A stretch of 64,000 nucleotides of DNA, taken from NCBI GenBank assembly GCA_964397545.1, contig CAYNIW010000009.1:1-64000 (forward strand), read 5' to 3'. This DNA comes from JAFGIG01 sp964397545. GTDB taxonomy: Bacteria > SDB-A. Below are positions 50,759 through 59,779 of this stretch, piece by piece. The position numbers and the translations under genes are program-made. The notes beneath the pieces are model-generated. The model was not told the DNA's origin and did no database searches. It worked only from the letters and a program-made list of their open reading frames with translations. Positions within the stretch are counted from its first letter, which is position 1. The number at the start of each line of letters is the position of its first letter.

Positions 50759-52160
50759 CAGAGGATTCCGTCTCTTGTCTGAAAATCTCTATGAAATAGA
50801 GAAAAAAGGGAGCATGAATGTTCCAGGAAGGATTTACGCCAACGAAAAGATACTCCAGAGCATAGACATCAATGTTCTGTCACAGATCGAAAACGTAGCT
50901 TCTCTTCCCGGCATCATATCTTATTCGCTCGCCATGCCAGATGCCCACTGGGGATACGGCTTTCCAATCGGCGGAGTCGCGGCTTTTCCTTTTCCAGACG
51001 GCATAATCTCCCCCGGAGGCGTTGGATACGACATCAACTGCGGCGTCAGACTGATGAAGACCGGAATCCATTTTAGCGAAGTTTCAAATAAAATCCGTTC
51101 CCTGACGGATAGATTATTTCAAAACATACCTCTTGGGCTCGGACAAGGAGCTATCTATAAGCCGGACAAAGCGGAGCTTTCAAAGATACTATCACGCGGA
51201 GCCCAATACATGATCGAGAAAGGCTTCGGAGAGAAACAAGACCTCGAAAGATGCGATTCTCACGGATGTATTTCAGAAGCAGATGCTGAAGCGGTTTCTG
51301 ATAAAGCCAAAGAGAGAGGCATCAACCAGCTCGGCAGTCTCGGTGCAGGCAATCACTTCATCGAAATAGACGTCATAGAGGAGATTTTCGACGAAAGATT
51401 CTCAAGCGAAGCCGGCATTTTTAAAGGAGAACTGGTTTTTCAAATTCATTCCGGTTCCAGAGGACTGGGGCATCAGATAACGACCGACTGGATCAGCTCT
51501 CTGATGAAAGAAATCAGGAAAAAAGACATCTTCTTGAAAGATAAACAGCTCGTTTACACTCAAATCCACACTGATACGGGAAAAAGATACTTTTCCGCGA
51601 TGAACGCTGGGGCAAACTTCGCTTTCGCCAACAGACAGCTCATGTCTCACAAAATAAGGACATTGTTTACCAGATATTTATCAAACCAAGCCAGAGTGGA
51701 GCTTATCTGCGATTGTTGTCACAACATCGCGATGAAGGAATCCCTGAACGGCAAAACAATAATGGTCCATAGAAAAGGAGCGACGAGAGCCGACCCGGAA
51801 GAAAAAACAAGATACGGAAGCAGAATCTTTCCTTCCCCGGTAATAGTCCCCGGTTCTATGGGTTCGGGTTTCTACCTTTTGTCACCGGAAGAAAAATGCA
51901 GAGACACTTTTTTCTCTCTGCCTCATGGAGCAGGAAGGCTTTTGGGAAGAAAACAAGCGAGCCGAAAATTCAGGGAAAACGACATTAAAAAAGAGTTGAT
52001 GAATAAGGGAATTTATGTTAAAAATTACTCCTGTGAAGGCGTTTCGGAAGAAGCGCCCGGTGCATATAAAGGATTGAAAGACGTAGTAGAAACAGTGACA
52101 AAAGTTGGGCTAGCCCGGAGTATTCTCAGGGGGATGCCCGTAGGAAACATCAAAGGATAA
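50751..52160 (+). CDS. rtcB: RNA-splicing ligase RtcB
   Basis: The 469-residue enzyme joins 2',3'-cyclic phosphate (or 3'-phosphate) RNA ends to 5'-OH ends using GTP and Mn2+. Metal and catalytic motifs are present: MPDAHWGYGFPIGGVAA, GGVGYDINCGVR, GAGNHFIEI, IHSGSRGLGHQ, CDCCHNIA and VHRKGATRA. It is likely used in RNA repair after stress or toxin cleavage. Confidence 0.96.
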   Translation: MSDRGFRLLSENLYEIEKKGSMNVPGRIYANEKILQSIDINVLSQIENVASLPGIISYSLAMPDAHWGYGFPIGGVAAFPFPDGIISPGGVGYDINCGVRLMKTGIHFSEVSNKIRSLTDRLFQNIPLGLGQGAIYKPDKAELSKILSRGAQYMIEKGFGEKQDLERCDSHGCISEADAEAVSDKAKERGINQLGSLGAGNHFIEIDVIEEIFDERFSSEAGIFKGELVFQIHSGSRGLGHQITTDWISSLMKEIRKKDIFLKDKQLVYTQIHTDTGKRYFSAMNAGANFAFANRQLMSHKIRTLFTRYLSNQARVELICDCCHNIAMKESLNGKTIMVHRKGATRADPEEKTRYGSRIFPSPVIVPGSMGSGFYLLSPEEKCRDTFFSLPHGAGRLLGRKQASRKFRENDIKKELMNKGIYVKNYSCEGVSEEAPGAYKGLKDVVETVTKVGLARSILRGMPVGNIKG

Positions 52161-52175
52161 AACGGGAGGTAACAG

Positions 52176-52472
52176 ATGACACAGCGCAATCCAATAATGG
52201 TTTTGATCCTCGGATGCGTAACGCTCGGAATATATAACCTTATATGGTTCTGGCAGACATGCAGTGAACTCAATTCCAAAGGAGCCACAATTCCGAACCC
52301 CATTCTCATTTTCATTCCCATAGTCAGCATTTTCTGGCTCTGGAAATACTCCGAAGGCGTTGAAAAAGTCACCGCCGGAGCTCAGACCGGCGTAATGGCT
52401 TTCATTCTTTTCTGGTTCATTAATCCTGTCGGAATGTTCCTCGTTCAGCAGAAATACAACGAAGTAAAGTAG
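52176..52472 (+). CDS. DUF4234-type small membrane protein
   Basis: The 98-residue protein has three membrane helices with the DUF4234-like start GCVTLGIYNLIWFW and FIPIVSIFWLWKYSEGVEK. Function is unknown. GGGAGG precedes ATG 52176. It is followed by another small membrane protein, and the two are probably co-expressed. Confidence 0.8.
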   Translation: MTQRNPIMVLILGCVTLGIYNLIWFWQTCSELNSKGATIPNPILIFIPIVSIFWLWKYSEGVEKVTAGAQTGVMAFILFWFINPVGMFLVQQKYNEVK

Positions 52473-52485
52473 TAGAGCGGCGGAA

Positions 52486-52902
52486 ATGATTCAATACTTA
52501 AACATACTGGCACAGACTTCTCAGGACGACGGCTCTGCAGCCGGCGCCGCCGGAGTTTTCGGCATGGTATGTTGTTTTTGGATTTTCTACATCCTCCTTA
52601 TCATCGGTTCTTACGTTTATTATTCTATGGCTCTGATGACAATAGCCAAGAAGCTCGGCGCAACTGAAAAGGCATGGTGGGCGTGGATACCCATTCTCAA
52701 TGTCCTTCTCATGCTCGAGCTGGCGCAGCAGCCGACGTGGTGGATAGTCCTCATGTTCATACCCTTCGTCAACATAGTCATCTCCATAATGATATGGATG
52801 GCTATAGCAGAAGCAAGAGGAAAGCCAAGCTGGTGGGGCATTATGCTGCTCGTTCCCGTGATGAACATCATCACTCCCGGATATCTGGCTTGGTCTGAAT
52901 AA
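52486..52902 (+). CDS. DUF5684-type small membrane protein
   Basis: The 138-residue protein has about four membrane helices and Trp-rich loops typical of DUF5684 (KAWWAWIPILNVLLMLELA, ARGKPSWWGIMLLVPVMN). Function is unknown. AGCGGCGGAA lies upstream of ATG 52486. A strong terminator follows. Confidence 0.8.
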   Translation: MIQYLNILAQTSQDDGSAAGAAGVFGMVCCFWIFYILLIIGSYVYYSMALMTIAKKLGATEKAWWAWIPILNVLLMLELAQQPTWWIVLMFIPFVNIVISIMIWMAIAEARGKPSWWGIMLLVPVMNIITPGYLAWSE

Positions 52903-52909
52903 ATCTCAG

Positions 52910-52942
52910 GGCGAAGCGCTTTAATGCGCTTCGCCTTCTTTC
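52910..52942 (+). terminator. Intrinsic terminator
   Basis: Ten-base-pair stem (52910-52919 with 52926-52935), 6-nt loop, then a T-rich tail, 8 bp after the DUF5684 stop. Confidence 0.88.
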
Positions 52943-52960
52943 ATCTTCAAGGATTGTTTT

Positions 52961-53875
52961 TTGGAAATATCAGCTATAGCGGAAAAAATTAAATCGCTTA
53001 AAGAGCAAAAGAATTTTTTAATTCTCGCTCATAATTACCAGAACCCCGAAGTTCAATCCGTCGCCGATTTTATCGGTGATTCTCTCGAGTTGTGCAGAGA
53101 AGCCCAGAAAAGCGTTCATCCAGATATAGTTCTCTGCGGAGTCAGTTTCATGGCTGAAACTGCGGCTATACTCAATCCCGATAAAAACGTCTATCTCCCT
53201 GAAAAAAACGCTCACTGCACAATGGCTCAAATGCTGACGGCTGAAGATGTTCTCTCTCTGAAAAAAAATCATCCCTCAGCTCAAGTTATGTGTTATGTAA
53301 ATTCTTCTGCTGAAGTTAAATCCGTCAGCGACATTATATGCACAAGCTCAAACGCAGTCAGCCTCGCCCGTAAAATCCAGTCAGAGGAAATCATTTTTGT
53401 TCCGGACAGAAACCTCGGCTCTTTCGTCTCAAAATCCGTTCCGGAAATCAGGGTCTGGCTTTCACCCGCTTTTTGCTACGTTCATCACGAAATTTATCCT
53501 GAAGACATTATAAAGACAAAAAATCAATTTCAGGCAACTTTGGTCATTTCTCATCCTGAATGTCAGGAACCGGTGATTCAGATTTCCGACTTTGTCGGTT
53601 CGACCTCGGCTATGCTTAAATATGTCTCCGAGAGCGCCGAGAAACAATTCATCGTATGCACTGAAGAGGGCATGCTCGAAAGGATGAGAAAAGTTAACCC
53701 TCAGAAGAAAATCATTTCCCCTCTTATGCCGAGGCTCTGCTATGGCATGAAAAAAACTTCTCTCCAATCCCTTCTCTCTATCCTGGAAAATCCTTGTGAG
53801 AAGATAAATGTCCCTTCACCCATCGCGGAAAAAGCTCTTATTCCAATTAAAAGAATGATGGATTTATCGTTTTAA
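52961..53875 (+). CDS. nadA: Quinolinate synthase
   Basis: The 304-residue protein has NadA features: LAHNYQNPEVQ, VADFIGDSLEL, VLCGVSFMAETA, and the three Fe-S cysteines in AHCTMAQM, HPECQEPV and PRLCYGMK. It condenses iminoaspartate and dihydroxyacetone phosphate in NAD synthesis. TTG 52961 after AAGGA is the likely start. No nadB or nadC is in the window. Confidence 0.95.
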   Translation: MEISAIAEKIKSLKEQKNFLILAHNYQNPEVQSVADFIGDSLELCREAQKSVHPDIVLCGVSFMAETAAILNPDKNVYLPEKNAHCTMAQMLTAEDVLSLKKNHPSAQVMCYVNSSAEVKSVSDIICTSSNAVSLARKIQSEEIIFVPDRNLGSFVSKSVPEIRVWLSPAFCYVHHEIYPEDIIKTKNQFQATLVISHPECQEPVIQISDFVGSTSAMLKYVSESAEKQFIVCTEEGMLERMRKVNPQKKIISPLMPRLCYGMKKTSLQSLLSILENPCEKINVPSPIAEKALIPIKRMMDLSF

Positions 53876-53876
53876 T

Positions 53877-54284
53877 ATGGAAGAAAGAGGAATAATAGAA
53901 AGAGATTTAGGGAACGGAAAATACATGGTCAGGTTTTTCATAAATCCTGAAGCATGCTCATGTTGCTCGGCCTATCACAAATGCATAGTGAAAAAGAACC
54001 AGCAACTTGAACTGCCGGGACCACCGGGGTTGAGAACAGGTCAGGAAATCCGTGCGGTTTTTCCGGAAGGGTCTAAAGTATCACGACTCTTTATTATACT
54101 TGGCTCTCCGGTAGCAGTATTTCTAACTTTATTTTTCATATTAAAAGCCAATAAGAATGAAGAAATTTTCTCTCTTTTAATATCCTCTGTTGCCGCTGTT
54201 GCGGATTTTGTTATTATGCTTTGGATTATGAAAAAAATGGAAAAAAACTTTATCGGCAGTATCTTTATCGAGCCCGTCCGATGA
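53877..54284 (+). CDS. RseC/MucC-type membrane protein
   Basis: The 135-residue protein has a Cys-rich N-terminal domain (ACSCCSAYHKC near 27-37) then two membrane helices (about 70-90 and 98-118), the layout of SoxR-reducing system protein RseC, often coupled to Rnf electron-transfer complexes. No rnf gene is nearby. It begins 2 bp after nadA. Confidence 0.8.
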   Translation: MEERGIIERDLGNGKYMVRFFINPEACSCCSAYHKCIVKKNQQLELPGPPGLRTGQEIRAVFPEGSKVSRLFIILGSPVAVFLTLFFILKANKNEEIFSLLISSVAAVADFVIMLWIMKKMEKNFIGSIFIEPVR

Positions 54285-54294
54285 GGTTTCACGG

Positions 54295-54705
54295 ATGAAA
54301 AAACACAGCGAAGACTACAGAAAGATAGAAGTCCCTGTCCAGGGAGAACTGACAATACTCAAAAATCCTGTTGTTTCAAGAACATATACAGTCGAGATAG
54401 AAGCTCTTGAATTCACCTGCCTGTGCCCCATGACCGGCCAGCCGGATTATGCCGTAATATTTATTCGCTACTGCCCGAAAGACAGCATTTTCGAACTTAA
54501 ATCGCTTAAGCTCTATCTTCAGACTTTCCGTCAAATGCCTTTAACTCATGAAGAAACGGTCAATGCGATTTTCGACAAAATTGAAAAAGCAGTCCAGCCT
54601 CTTCATCTTGAAGTAAGAGGTCAATTCAGCATAAGAGGAGGCATAAGAACATCAGTGACAGCCAGAAGCGGCAGTGATTTTTCAAATTCAAGGAGGGAAA
54701 ATTGA
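54295..54705 (+). CDS. queF: NADPH-dependent preQ0 reductase QueF
   Basis: The 136-residue enzyme reduces preQ0 to preQ1 in queuosine synthesis. The catalytic Cys and Asp lie in CLCPMTGQPDYA, and the nitrile/NADPH-binding motif is ELKSLKLYLQTFR. Unimodal (YkvM) length. The later queuosine enzyme QueG is encoded at 56325-57332. Confidence 0.95.
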   Translation: MKKHSEDYRKIEVPVQGELTILKNPVVSRTYTVEIEALEFTCLCPMTGQPDYAVIFIRYCPKDSIFELKSLKLYLQTFRQMPLTHEETVNAIFDKIEKAVQPLHLEVRGQFSIRGGIRTSVTARSGSDFSNSRREN

Positions 54706-55136
54706 TCGGTTCAGTATATCCGAGACATAGAATGTTTAAGACCACTGCCTGGCAGAATTGGGCACTCGGCTGGCGTTTTATTTTTTTCTGTTATTTTTTC
54801 GCCACTGCCGCTTTTTTTATGGGGCTTGGTTTGTCTCCGGTATGGTTTGCCGCTTTAATTCCGCCTGCAGTCTTTTATCACATTCTCGGGTCGAGCCTTT
54901 GGAAAGCAAAGCAATGGACGAGAAAAGCCGCTATCGCGGAGCATTTCATAGCCGGAACAGGAGAGGCGATCTTCGTAATACTGCTTTTTATGATGTCTCC
55001 GAAAACAGCGGGTTGGAAGGACTTCTCTTTTCTCGCGGCGAAAATCTGCATCTTTGACCTTCTCCTCAGGATTGCAACGCTTTTATTTCTTTTTAAAAAC
55101 AGAAATTTTCCGGGAAATTCAGTAAAAAAATCTTAA
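54702..55136 (+). CDS. Uncharacterised membrane protein
   Basis: The 144-residue protein has about four membrane helices (FIFFCYFFATAAFFMGLGL; AALIPPAVFYHILG; AIFVILLFMMS; LLLRIATLLFLF). No family is recognised. TTG 54702 follows AAGGAGGG and overlaps the queF stop. It ends 4 bp into the convergent gene. Confidence 0.65.
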   Translation: MIGSVYPRHRMFKTTAWQNWALGWRFIFFCYFFATAAFFMGLGLSPVWFAALIPPAVFYHILGSSLWKAKQWTRKAAIAEHFIAGTGEAIFVILLFMMSPKTAGWKDFSFLAAKICIFDLLLRIATLLFLFKNRNFPGNSVKKS

Positions 55137-55828
55137 CGGATTCTCAGGCTTTTGTGGGTTATATCCGCTTCGTCCTTGAAAAACAAAGTGTCTGAGGATA
55201 TTTGGACATCATAAATCCTTATGGTTTCATCCAGTGTTTGAATTTTCACAGTCCCCGAACCGGTAAATGAATAGGTACCGGGTATCGTCTCTTTTCCGTT
55301 GAGAGAAATCAGTCTAATTGAACGGTCTCCGTCAAATTCAAGCAAAATCTGCTCATCTTCCCAGGACCCGATAATCTCATCCTCGATTGAATAACTCCGG
55401 GAAGAATCTTCGTTCGAAACGACAACGAGAGTGTTTAAGTTATTATCGCAGAGATGTATCTCTACAGTTTTACCTTCGAACACCCCTTCGGAAATCTCCT
55501 GTGCCATCAGTTTGCATGTATTTAAGTAATCCTCGTCCTTATCATAGCCTTCCTTCACCGGGAATCTCACTTGATAAACTCCTGCGATTTTTAACAGTTG
55601 AACCGTTTTCACGGGTTTTCCCACATCAAACCAGCCGGCGTCTGAAAGGTATTCGCCGAGAGCTTTCGCTTCCTGCTCTGTTGCCGGAGATTTATAGTAA
55701 AGCTCGCTTCCGTTTTCGTAAGTAATTTTTATTCCCCATGAGCTTTCAAAGCTTCCAAGAGCTGAAATGAAAAAAACCGCAATACCGGCGAGAGACAAAA
55801 TAATTCTGCTTGAACGTTGAATTTTCAT
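55133..55828 (-). CDS. Uncharacterised exported protein
   Basis: About 231 residues with an N-terminal membrane helix or signal (IILSLAGIAVFFISALGSF). Residues about 30-140 (GIKITYENGSELYYKSPAT, LGEYLSDAGWFD) form a domain of unknown type that seems to hold a tunable electrostatic surface, and the end is a beta-rich lipocalin-like segment (GSWEDEQILLEFDGDRSI). The start at 55828 has AGGAG nine nt upstream; a longer frame to 55915 overlaps the next gene. Confidence 0.6.
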   Translation of the reverse strand: MKIQRSSRIILSLAGIAVFFISALGSFESSWGIKITYENGSELYYKSPATEQEAKALGEYLSDAGWFDVGKPVKTVQLLKIAGVYQVRFPVKEGYDKDEDYLNTCKLMAQEISEGVFEGKTVEIHLCDNNLNTLVVVSNEDSSRSYSIEDEIIGSWEDEQILLEFDGDRSIRLISLNGKETIPGTYSFTGSGTVKIQTLDETIRIYDVQISSDTLFFKDEADITHKSLRIR

Positions 55829-55832
55829 AGAA

Positions 55833-56276
55833 TCATATCTCCTTTCTGAACGGTCTGATCGTGGCGAAAGGAATGAAAGAAAAGACAGCAGTGAAAGCGA
55901 GATCCATGCTGTCAAAAGTTCCGGGAAACAGGCCGTTGATCTGCATGACCTCGGAAGCTATACCTATTGCCGGTCCAAGGGCGAACCAGAAAAGCTTTCC
56001 CCTGTCGTCCTTCCACATAAGGATCAGGTAAGAGGTAAGTGAATATATCCACAACGCATTCGGCAGACAAAACACCAACCAGTATGGGTATCTGAAATCC
56101 GTGATTAGAAATGATGATCTCACGGCTTTAACAAAACCGGATACACCGACGGATTCAAACCATCTGAACATCAGCAGATCTTCTGTCCTAAAAAGCACAT
56201 ATATCAATCCGCCTACAGCAAGCGGAAAAAATATGTGCAATAAAAAAACGCCCAACCGGAAAATCTTCTTTTTCAT
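55833..56276 (-). CDS. Uncharacterised membrane protein (VanZ-like layout)
   Basis: The 147-residue protein has four membrane helices and short loops with FRYPYWLVFCLPNALWIYS. The arrangement is like VanZ-type small membrane proteins, not firmly. ATG 56276 follows AAAGGCGGG. The next gene follows 4 bp later. Confidence 0.6.
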   Translation of the reverse strand: MKKKIFRLGVFLLHIFFPLAVGGLIYVLFRTEDLLMFRWFESVGVSGFVKAVRSSFLITDFRYPYWLVFCLPNALWIYSLTSYLILMWKDDRGKLFWFALGPAIGIASEVMQINGLFPGTFDSMDLAFTAVFSFIPFATIRPFRKEI

Positions 56277-56324
56277 CACCCGCCTTTCAGATCATAATAT
56301 TGTAAAAAGAACCTGCCGATTAAA

Positions 56325-57332
56325 TCAAACGGTATTTAAAAAAAATTCAGCGGCGTCTCTTATTCCTTGATTTTCAGATTTTTTGTATTTTTGAGCTGAA
56401 ACCATGCCTTTAATTTCTTTCCGATTCGCAAGAACTATAAGAGCGTTTCTTATCAATACTTCTTCCTTCAACCAGCCGGCGCTTAATTGCGAGCCGAAAA
56501 ATTGATTTTTTCTGAACTCGCCGGGATTTTTTAGAAAAGACACCAAGTCAACCGTCATTCCGATTTTCCCCTTATAAGGACTGTGCATGGAAAGCGGCGC
56601 ATTTTCGTTGAATGGACACAATTCCTGGCATTCGTCACACCCGAAAAACATTCCGCATATCTTCACCTTTTCTTCATCCGGGATCACAGCGTCTTTTTGC
56701 ATTATTTCCTGAAGGCACCGGGTCCTGTTAAATATCAGCGTTTCCCTGTTTGCAGAGCCTAAACACCCACCAGGACAGTTTTGAGAGCATATAGAACATT
56801 CTCCACACAGAGAATCTTTCATGGATGAAACCGGCAATTCCGCGTCAGTCAGGAATAGAGCGATTAAAACATAAGATCCGTGCATCTCATTGACGAGAAG
56901 TCCGTTTTTACCTCTGAATCCCAACCCGGCTCTGTAAGCGAAAAGTTTTTCATCGAGAGGTCCATTTACATAGACATCAGAAACTCTTGATCCTGTCATT
57001 TCAGAAAACTTTTTAGCCACAAATTTCATTTTTCTCCGGAGAAGGCTGTAATAATTCCCCCAGAGATATCTGGCGAGAAACCCTTCTCCTTTTCCAAGAA
57101 TTTTTCTTTCTTTAGTGTTGTAAGAGATGATACCGGCGACGACGCTTTCAGCCCATGGTCTCAATAATCGAGGATTGTGAAATCTGTCATCGGGCACGAA
57201 CTGGCCTTCGAATGAACAAGTGCGGTTGAACTCTTCTTCGACCGGATCCGCAGAAGTGAAACCTATGCCGTCGAGATTTATTTCCCGTGCCAGCGATTGT
57301 AAGGTAAGCGCTTTATTTTTTTTTTTTTCCAA
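56325..57332 (-). CDS. queG: Epoxyqueuosine reductase QueG
   Basis: The 335-residue enzyme reduces epoxyqueuosine in tRNA with cobalamin and two [4Fe-4S] clusters, whose ligands lie in CGECSICSQNCPGGCLG and CGMFFGCDECQELCPFNE. The frame starts at TTG 57332 just before a run of thirteen A. The expected ATG (57345 or 57342), coupled to the upstream stop, is out of frame by one base across this run. No HEAT-repeat C-terminus is present, as in the short form. Confidence 0.9.
   Translation of the reverse strand: MEKKKNKALTLQSLAREINLDGIGFTSADPVEEEFNRTCSFEGQFVPDDRFHNPRLLRPWAESVVAGIISYNTKERKILGKGEGFLARYLWGNYYSLLRRKMKFVAKKFSEMTGSRVSDVYVNGPLDEKLFAYRAGLGFRGKNGLLVNEMHGSYVLIALFLTDAELPVSSMKDSLCGECSICSQNCPGGCLGSANRETLIFNRTRCLQEIMQKDAVIPDEEKVKICGMFFGCDECQELCPFNENAPLSMHSPYKGKIGMTVDLVSFLKNPGEFRKNQFFGSQLSAGWLKEEVLIRNALIVLANRKEIKGMVSAQKYKKSENQGIRDAAEFFLNTV
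57316..57328. repeat. A13 homopolymer at the queG start
   Basis: Thirteen consecutive A on the coding strand. With twelve A the coupled ATG would read in frame into queG; with thirteen it meets a TAA at once. Confidence 0.95.
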
Positions 57333-57341
57333 AAATTTCCA

Positions 57342-58559
57342 TCATTCTTTATTGAGCTTTTTCACCGACACTGATTTTACCTCTCTGACGGTGCTCTCTT
57401 CTACAGTAAAAAGCAGCCCCTCGAATTCAATACTTTCTTTGGAAGAAGGAATTTTTCTCTTTTTGTCAAGGATGTAGCTCGATATCGTTTGTTCTCCGTC
57501 ATAGAATTCTCTTGATACATCTAAACCGTAAAGGTCCGCAACCAGGCTTATTCTCGTATCCGATTTGAAAATGAAATTACCTTCGTCATCTACTCCCGCA
57601 ACGAAAGGATTTTTTTCATTGAGGGACAAAATAGTTGAAAAACACAAAATAAGATCCACTCGTGTAATTATTCCACTGACCTGCCCATATTCATCAACAC
57701 AGACTGCCAGATCGTCATTCATTGAGTCGAAATATTCCAGAACTTTAATGAAAGCGGTTCTCTCATAAACGAAACGCGGCGACCGAGGTGACTTGTCTCC
57801 TTTTTTCACCCAATCTCTGATGTAATAGACTCCTTTTATATCGTCCGGTTTTTCTCCTTGGCACACGATTTTTGAATGACCTGTTTTTCTATAAGCTTCC
57901 AGAGCGCCTTCATATCCGTCCTTTTCTCTGCAGAATACAGCATTTTTTCTCGGTATCATAAGCGAGGAAATCTTCAGCCTCTCAAGCGCTGATACTCCTC
58001 TTTCAAGTATTTTTGAATTCGGGGACAGCAATCCGGCTCTGGCAAAATCTCTGACGGCATTTTCAAAATCAGATAGTCTTCTTTCTTCGCATGACCTGAC
58101 TCCGATTACACCAAGCATTTTATCGGATATTCCTTTTAAGAATCCGGAAAACGGTCTTAAAACCTTTGTTGAATACAACATGAAAACCGAAAGATTCATA
58201 ATTGCTGAATTTGGATCCATTTTACTGAGGCTTTTAGGGATGATCTCTCCGACGAGCAGTATGACGGCAAAGTCGAATAAAACAGAATAAACCGGGTTAT
58301 GCTGTTTCAATACCGTTTCAAAAAGATGTTCTGTCAGTGTGCTCATGGCGACTATGCATATGTTTGTTCCGACAAGTATTACTGAAAGATTTTTTTCAAC
58401 ATTTCCCAAAAGTGAGAAAGCCTTTTCTTTTCTTTTGGAAAAAGATCCCGCGATTTTTTCGGTTCTGGCGCTGACCAGAGCGAGTTCGGAAGACGTGAAC
58501 AAAGCGAGAAGAAGAAGAAACAAAGATATAAAAACAATCAAAAGCGGCGCGTAAATCAC
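57342..58559 (-). CDS. CNNM/CBS-domain transporter-type protein (CorC family), first
   Basis: The 405-residue protein has an N-terminal CNNM membrane domain (about 1-180; LFTSSELALVSARTEKIA, VGEIIPKSL), a CBS pair (about 195-320) and a C-terminal CorC/HlyC-like domain. Family members move or sense Mg2+/Co2+. GTG 58559 overlaps the upstream stop (GTGA). Second of two neighbouring paralogues. Confidence 0.88.
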   Translation of the reverse strand: MIYAPLLIVFISLFLLLLALFTSSELALVSARTEKIAGSFSKRKEKAFSLLGNVEKNLSVILVGTNICIVAMSTLTEHLFETVLKQHNPVYSVLFDFAVILLVGEIIPKSLSKMDPNSAIMNLSVFMLYSTKVLRPFSGFLKGISDKMLGVIGVRSCEERRLSDFENAVRDFARAGLLSPNSKILERGVSALERLKISSLMIPRKNAVFCREKDGYEGALEAYRKTGHSKIVCQGEKPDDIKGVYYIRDWVKKGDKSPRSPRFVYERTAFIKVLEYFDSMNDDLAVCVDEYGQVSGIITRVDLILCFSTILSLNEKNPFVAGVDDEGNFIFKSDTRISLVADLYGLDVSREFYDGEQTISSYILDKKRKIPSSKESIEFEGLLFTVEESTVREVKSVSVKKLNKE

Positions 58560-59779
58560 AACTCTTTTTCCACGCTAATTTCCGTCACTTGATTCTTCTT
58601 GACCTTTTCAACTCTCAATTTTGAGTCACAGAGTAAAACAACGTCATTTTTTTTCGGGATTCTTTTTAGATTCTCGAGTAAAAACTTTCCCGCCGATTTG
58701 TCGGCTATGGAAGGATCGACGTAAAAGTTCATCGCCTGTGAAATCTGCCTTAAAGTTGCATCTCCTGAAAATTTAGCTTTTTTCTGACCTGAAGGAATTT
58801 TACCGTCGCCTTTTGAAATATTTTCTTTGCCGAATAAGTAGTCTAAAATATCATCCTCGGTGACTATTCCTTGGGTCTGGCCGTATTCGTCCTTTACAAC
58901 CAGAAATATGTCTCCTGTTCTTCTCAAGTTATTCAAAACTGAACTCAGTTTTGCCGAAGTGGGAATGAAAAAAGCCGGATCGACAAGACTTTTAAGAGTC
59001 CTGCCGCTTTCTGCTCCTTCTGCAATGCATTTTGACAAGGAAAGGGTTCCCGCTACGTTGTCGAGGTTTTCATCATAGACAAGCAAAGTCTTTGACCCGG
59101 TTCCTTTGAAAACGGATTCAGCCTCTCTCCATTGAGAAGAGGAGTCTATACAGGGAATGTTCCTCCTTTTTTTCATGACATCCTCGGCTACGGTAATACC
59201 GAGCGACAAAAGCGAATATGTCAGTTTCCATTTAGCTGATTCATGCGTGCTTTGAGAATTTTTAGCGTTATGGAGAAGATATAAAACCTCTGACGCGGAA
59301 AGTATCTCGCCTTTTTTGTCTTTTAATACGCTTTCGAGAAAAAATTCGAGAGGTTTTATCAGAGGATATAAAACAAAACCGAGAAAATACACAAAAGGAC
59401 TCAAAGCGAATGCCACTTGCCGGGGTCTCCTGACGGCAAACAATTTAGGGCCGAACTCTCCGAATATTAGTAGAAAGGATGTTACCGCGAGTATATTCAG
59501 TATTATCACAACCGTGCCCCCTTCAGTTTTGCCTATTAGAGACAAAAGAATTCTGAAAGAAAGCACAGACAGGATTATATTGACTACTGTATTGCTGAAA
59601 AGCAGAAGCGGAAGTGTGAAATTCGGAGAAAAATAAAGCTTATGCAGGGCTCTTCCTCTCAATCCAAAACTCGCCGATGCGTTGACGGCGTATGAAGGAA
59701 GAAGAAATATCGCGGTTTCGGAAGCGGAGAAACACGCGGACAGGAAAATTAGAAAGGCGCAAAAAATCAGAGAATACAT
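58556..59779 (-). CDS. CNNM/CBS-domain transporter-type protein (CorC family), second
   Basis: The 407-residue protein has the CNNM domain (LIFLSACFSASETAIFLL, FGEFGPKLFAVRRP), CBS pair with DEYGQTQGIVTEDDILDYLF and a CorC_HlyC tail. ATG 59779 lies in the end of ybeY (13-bp overlap) and gives the family's membrane start. Genes of this family next to ybeY are common. Confidence 0.88.
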   Translation of the reverse strand: MYSLIFCAFLIFLSACFSASETAIFLLPSYAVNASASFGLRGRALHKLYFSPNFTLPLLLFSNTVVNIILSVLSFRILLSLIGKTEGGTVVIILNILAVTSFLLIFGEFGPKLFAVRRPRQVAFALSPFVYFLGFVLYPLIKPLEFFLESVLKDKKGEILSASEVLYLLHNAKNSQSTHESAKWKLTYSLLSLGITVAEDVMKKRRNIPCIDSSSQWREAESVFKGTGSKTLLVYDENLDNVAGTLSLSKCIAEGAESGRTLKSLVDPAFFIPTSAKLSSVLNNLRRTGDIFLVVKDEYGQTQGIVTEDDILDYLFGKENISKGDGKIPSGQKKAKFSGDATLRQISQAMNFYVDPSIADKSAGKFLLENLKRIPKKNDVVLLCDSKLRVEKVKKNQVTEISVEKEL

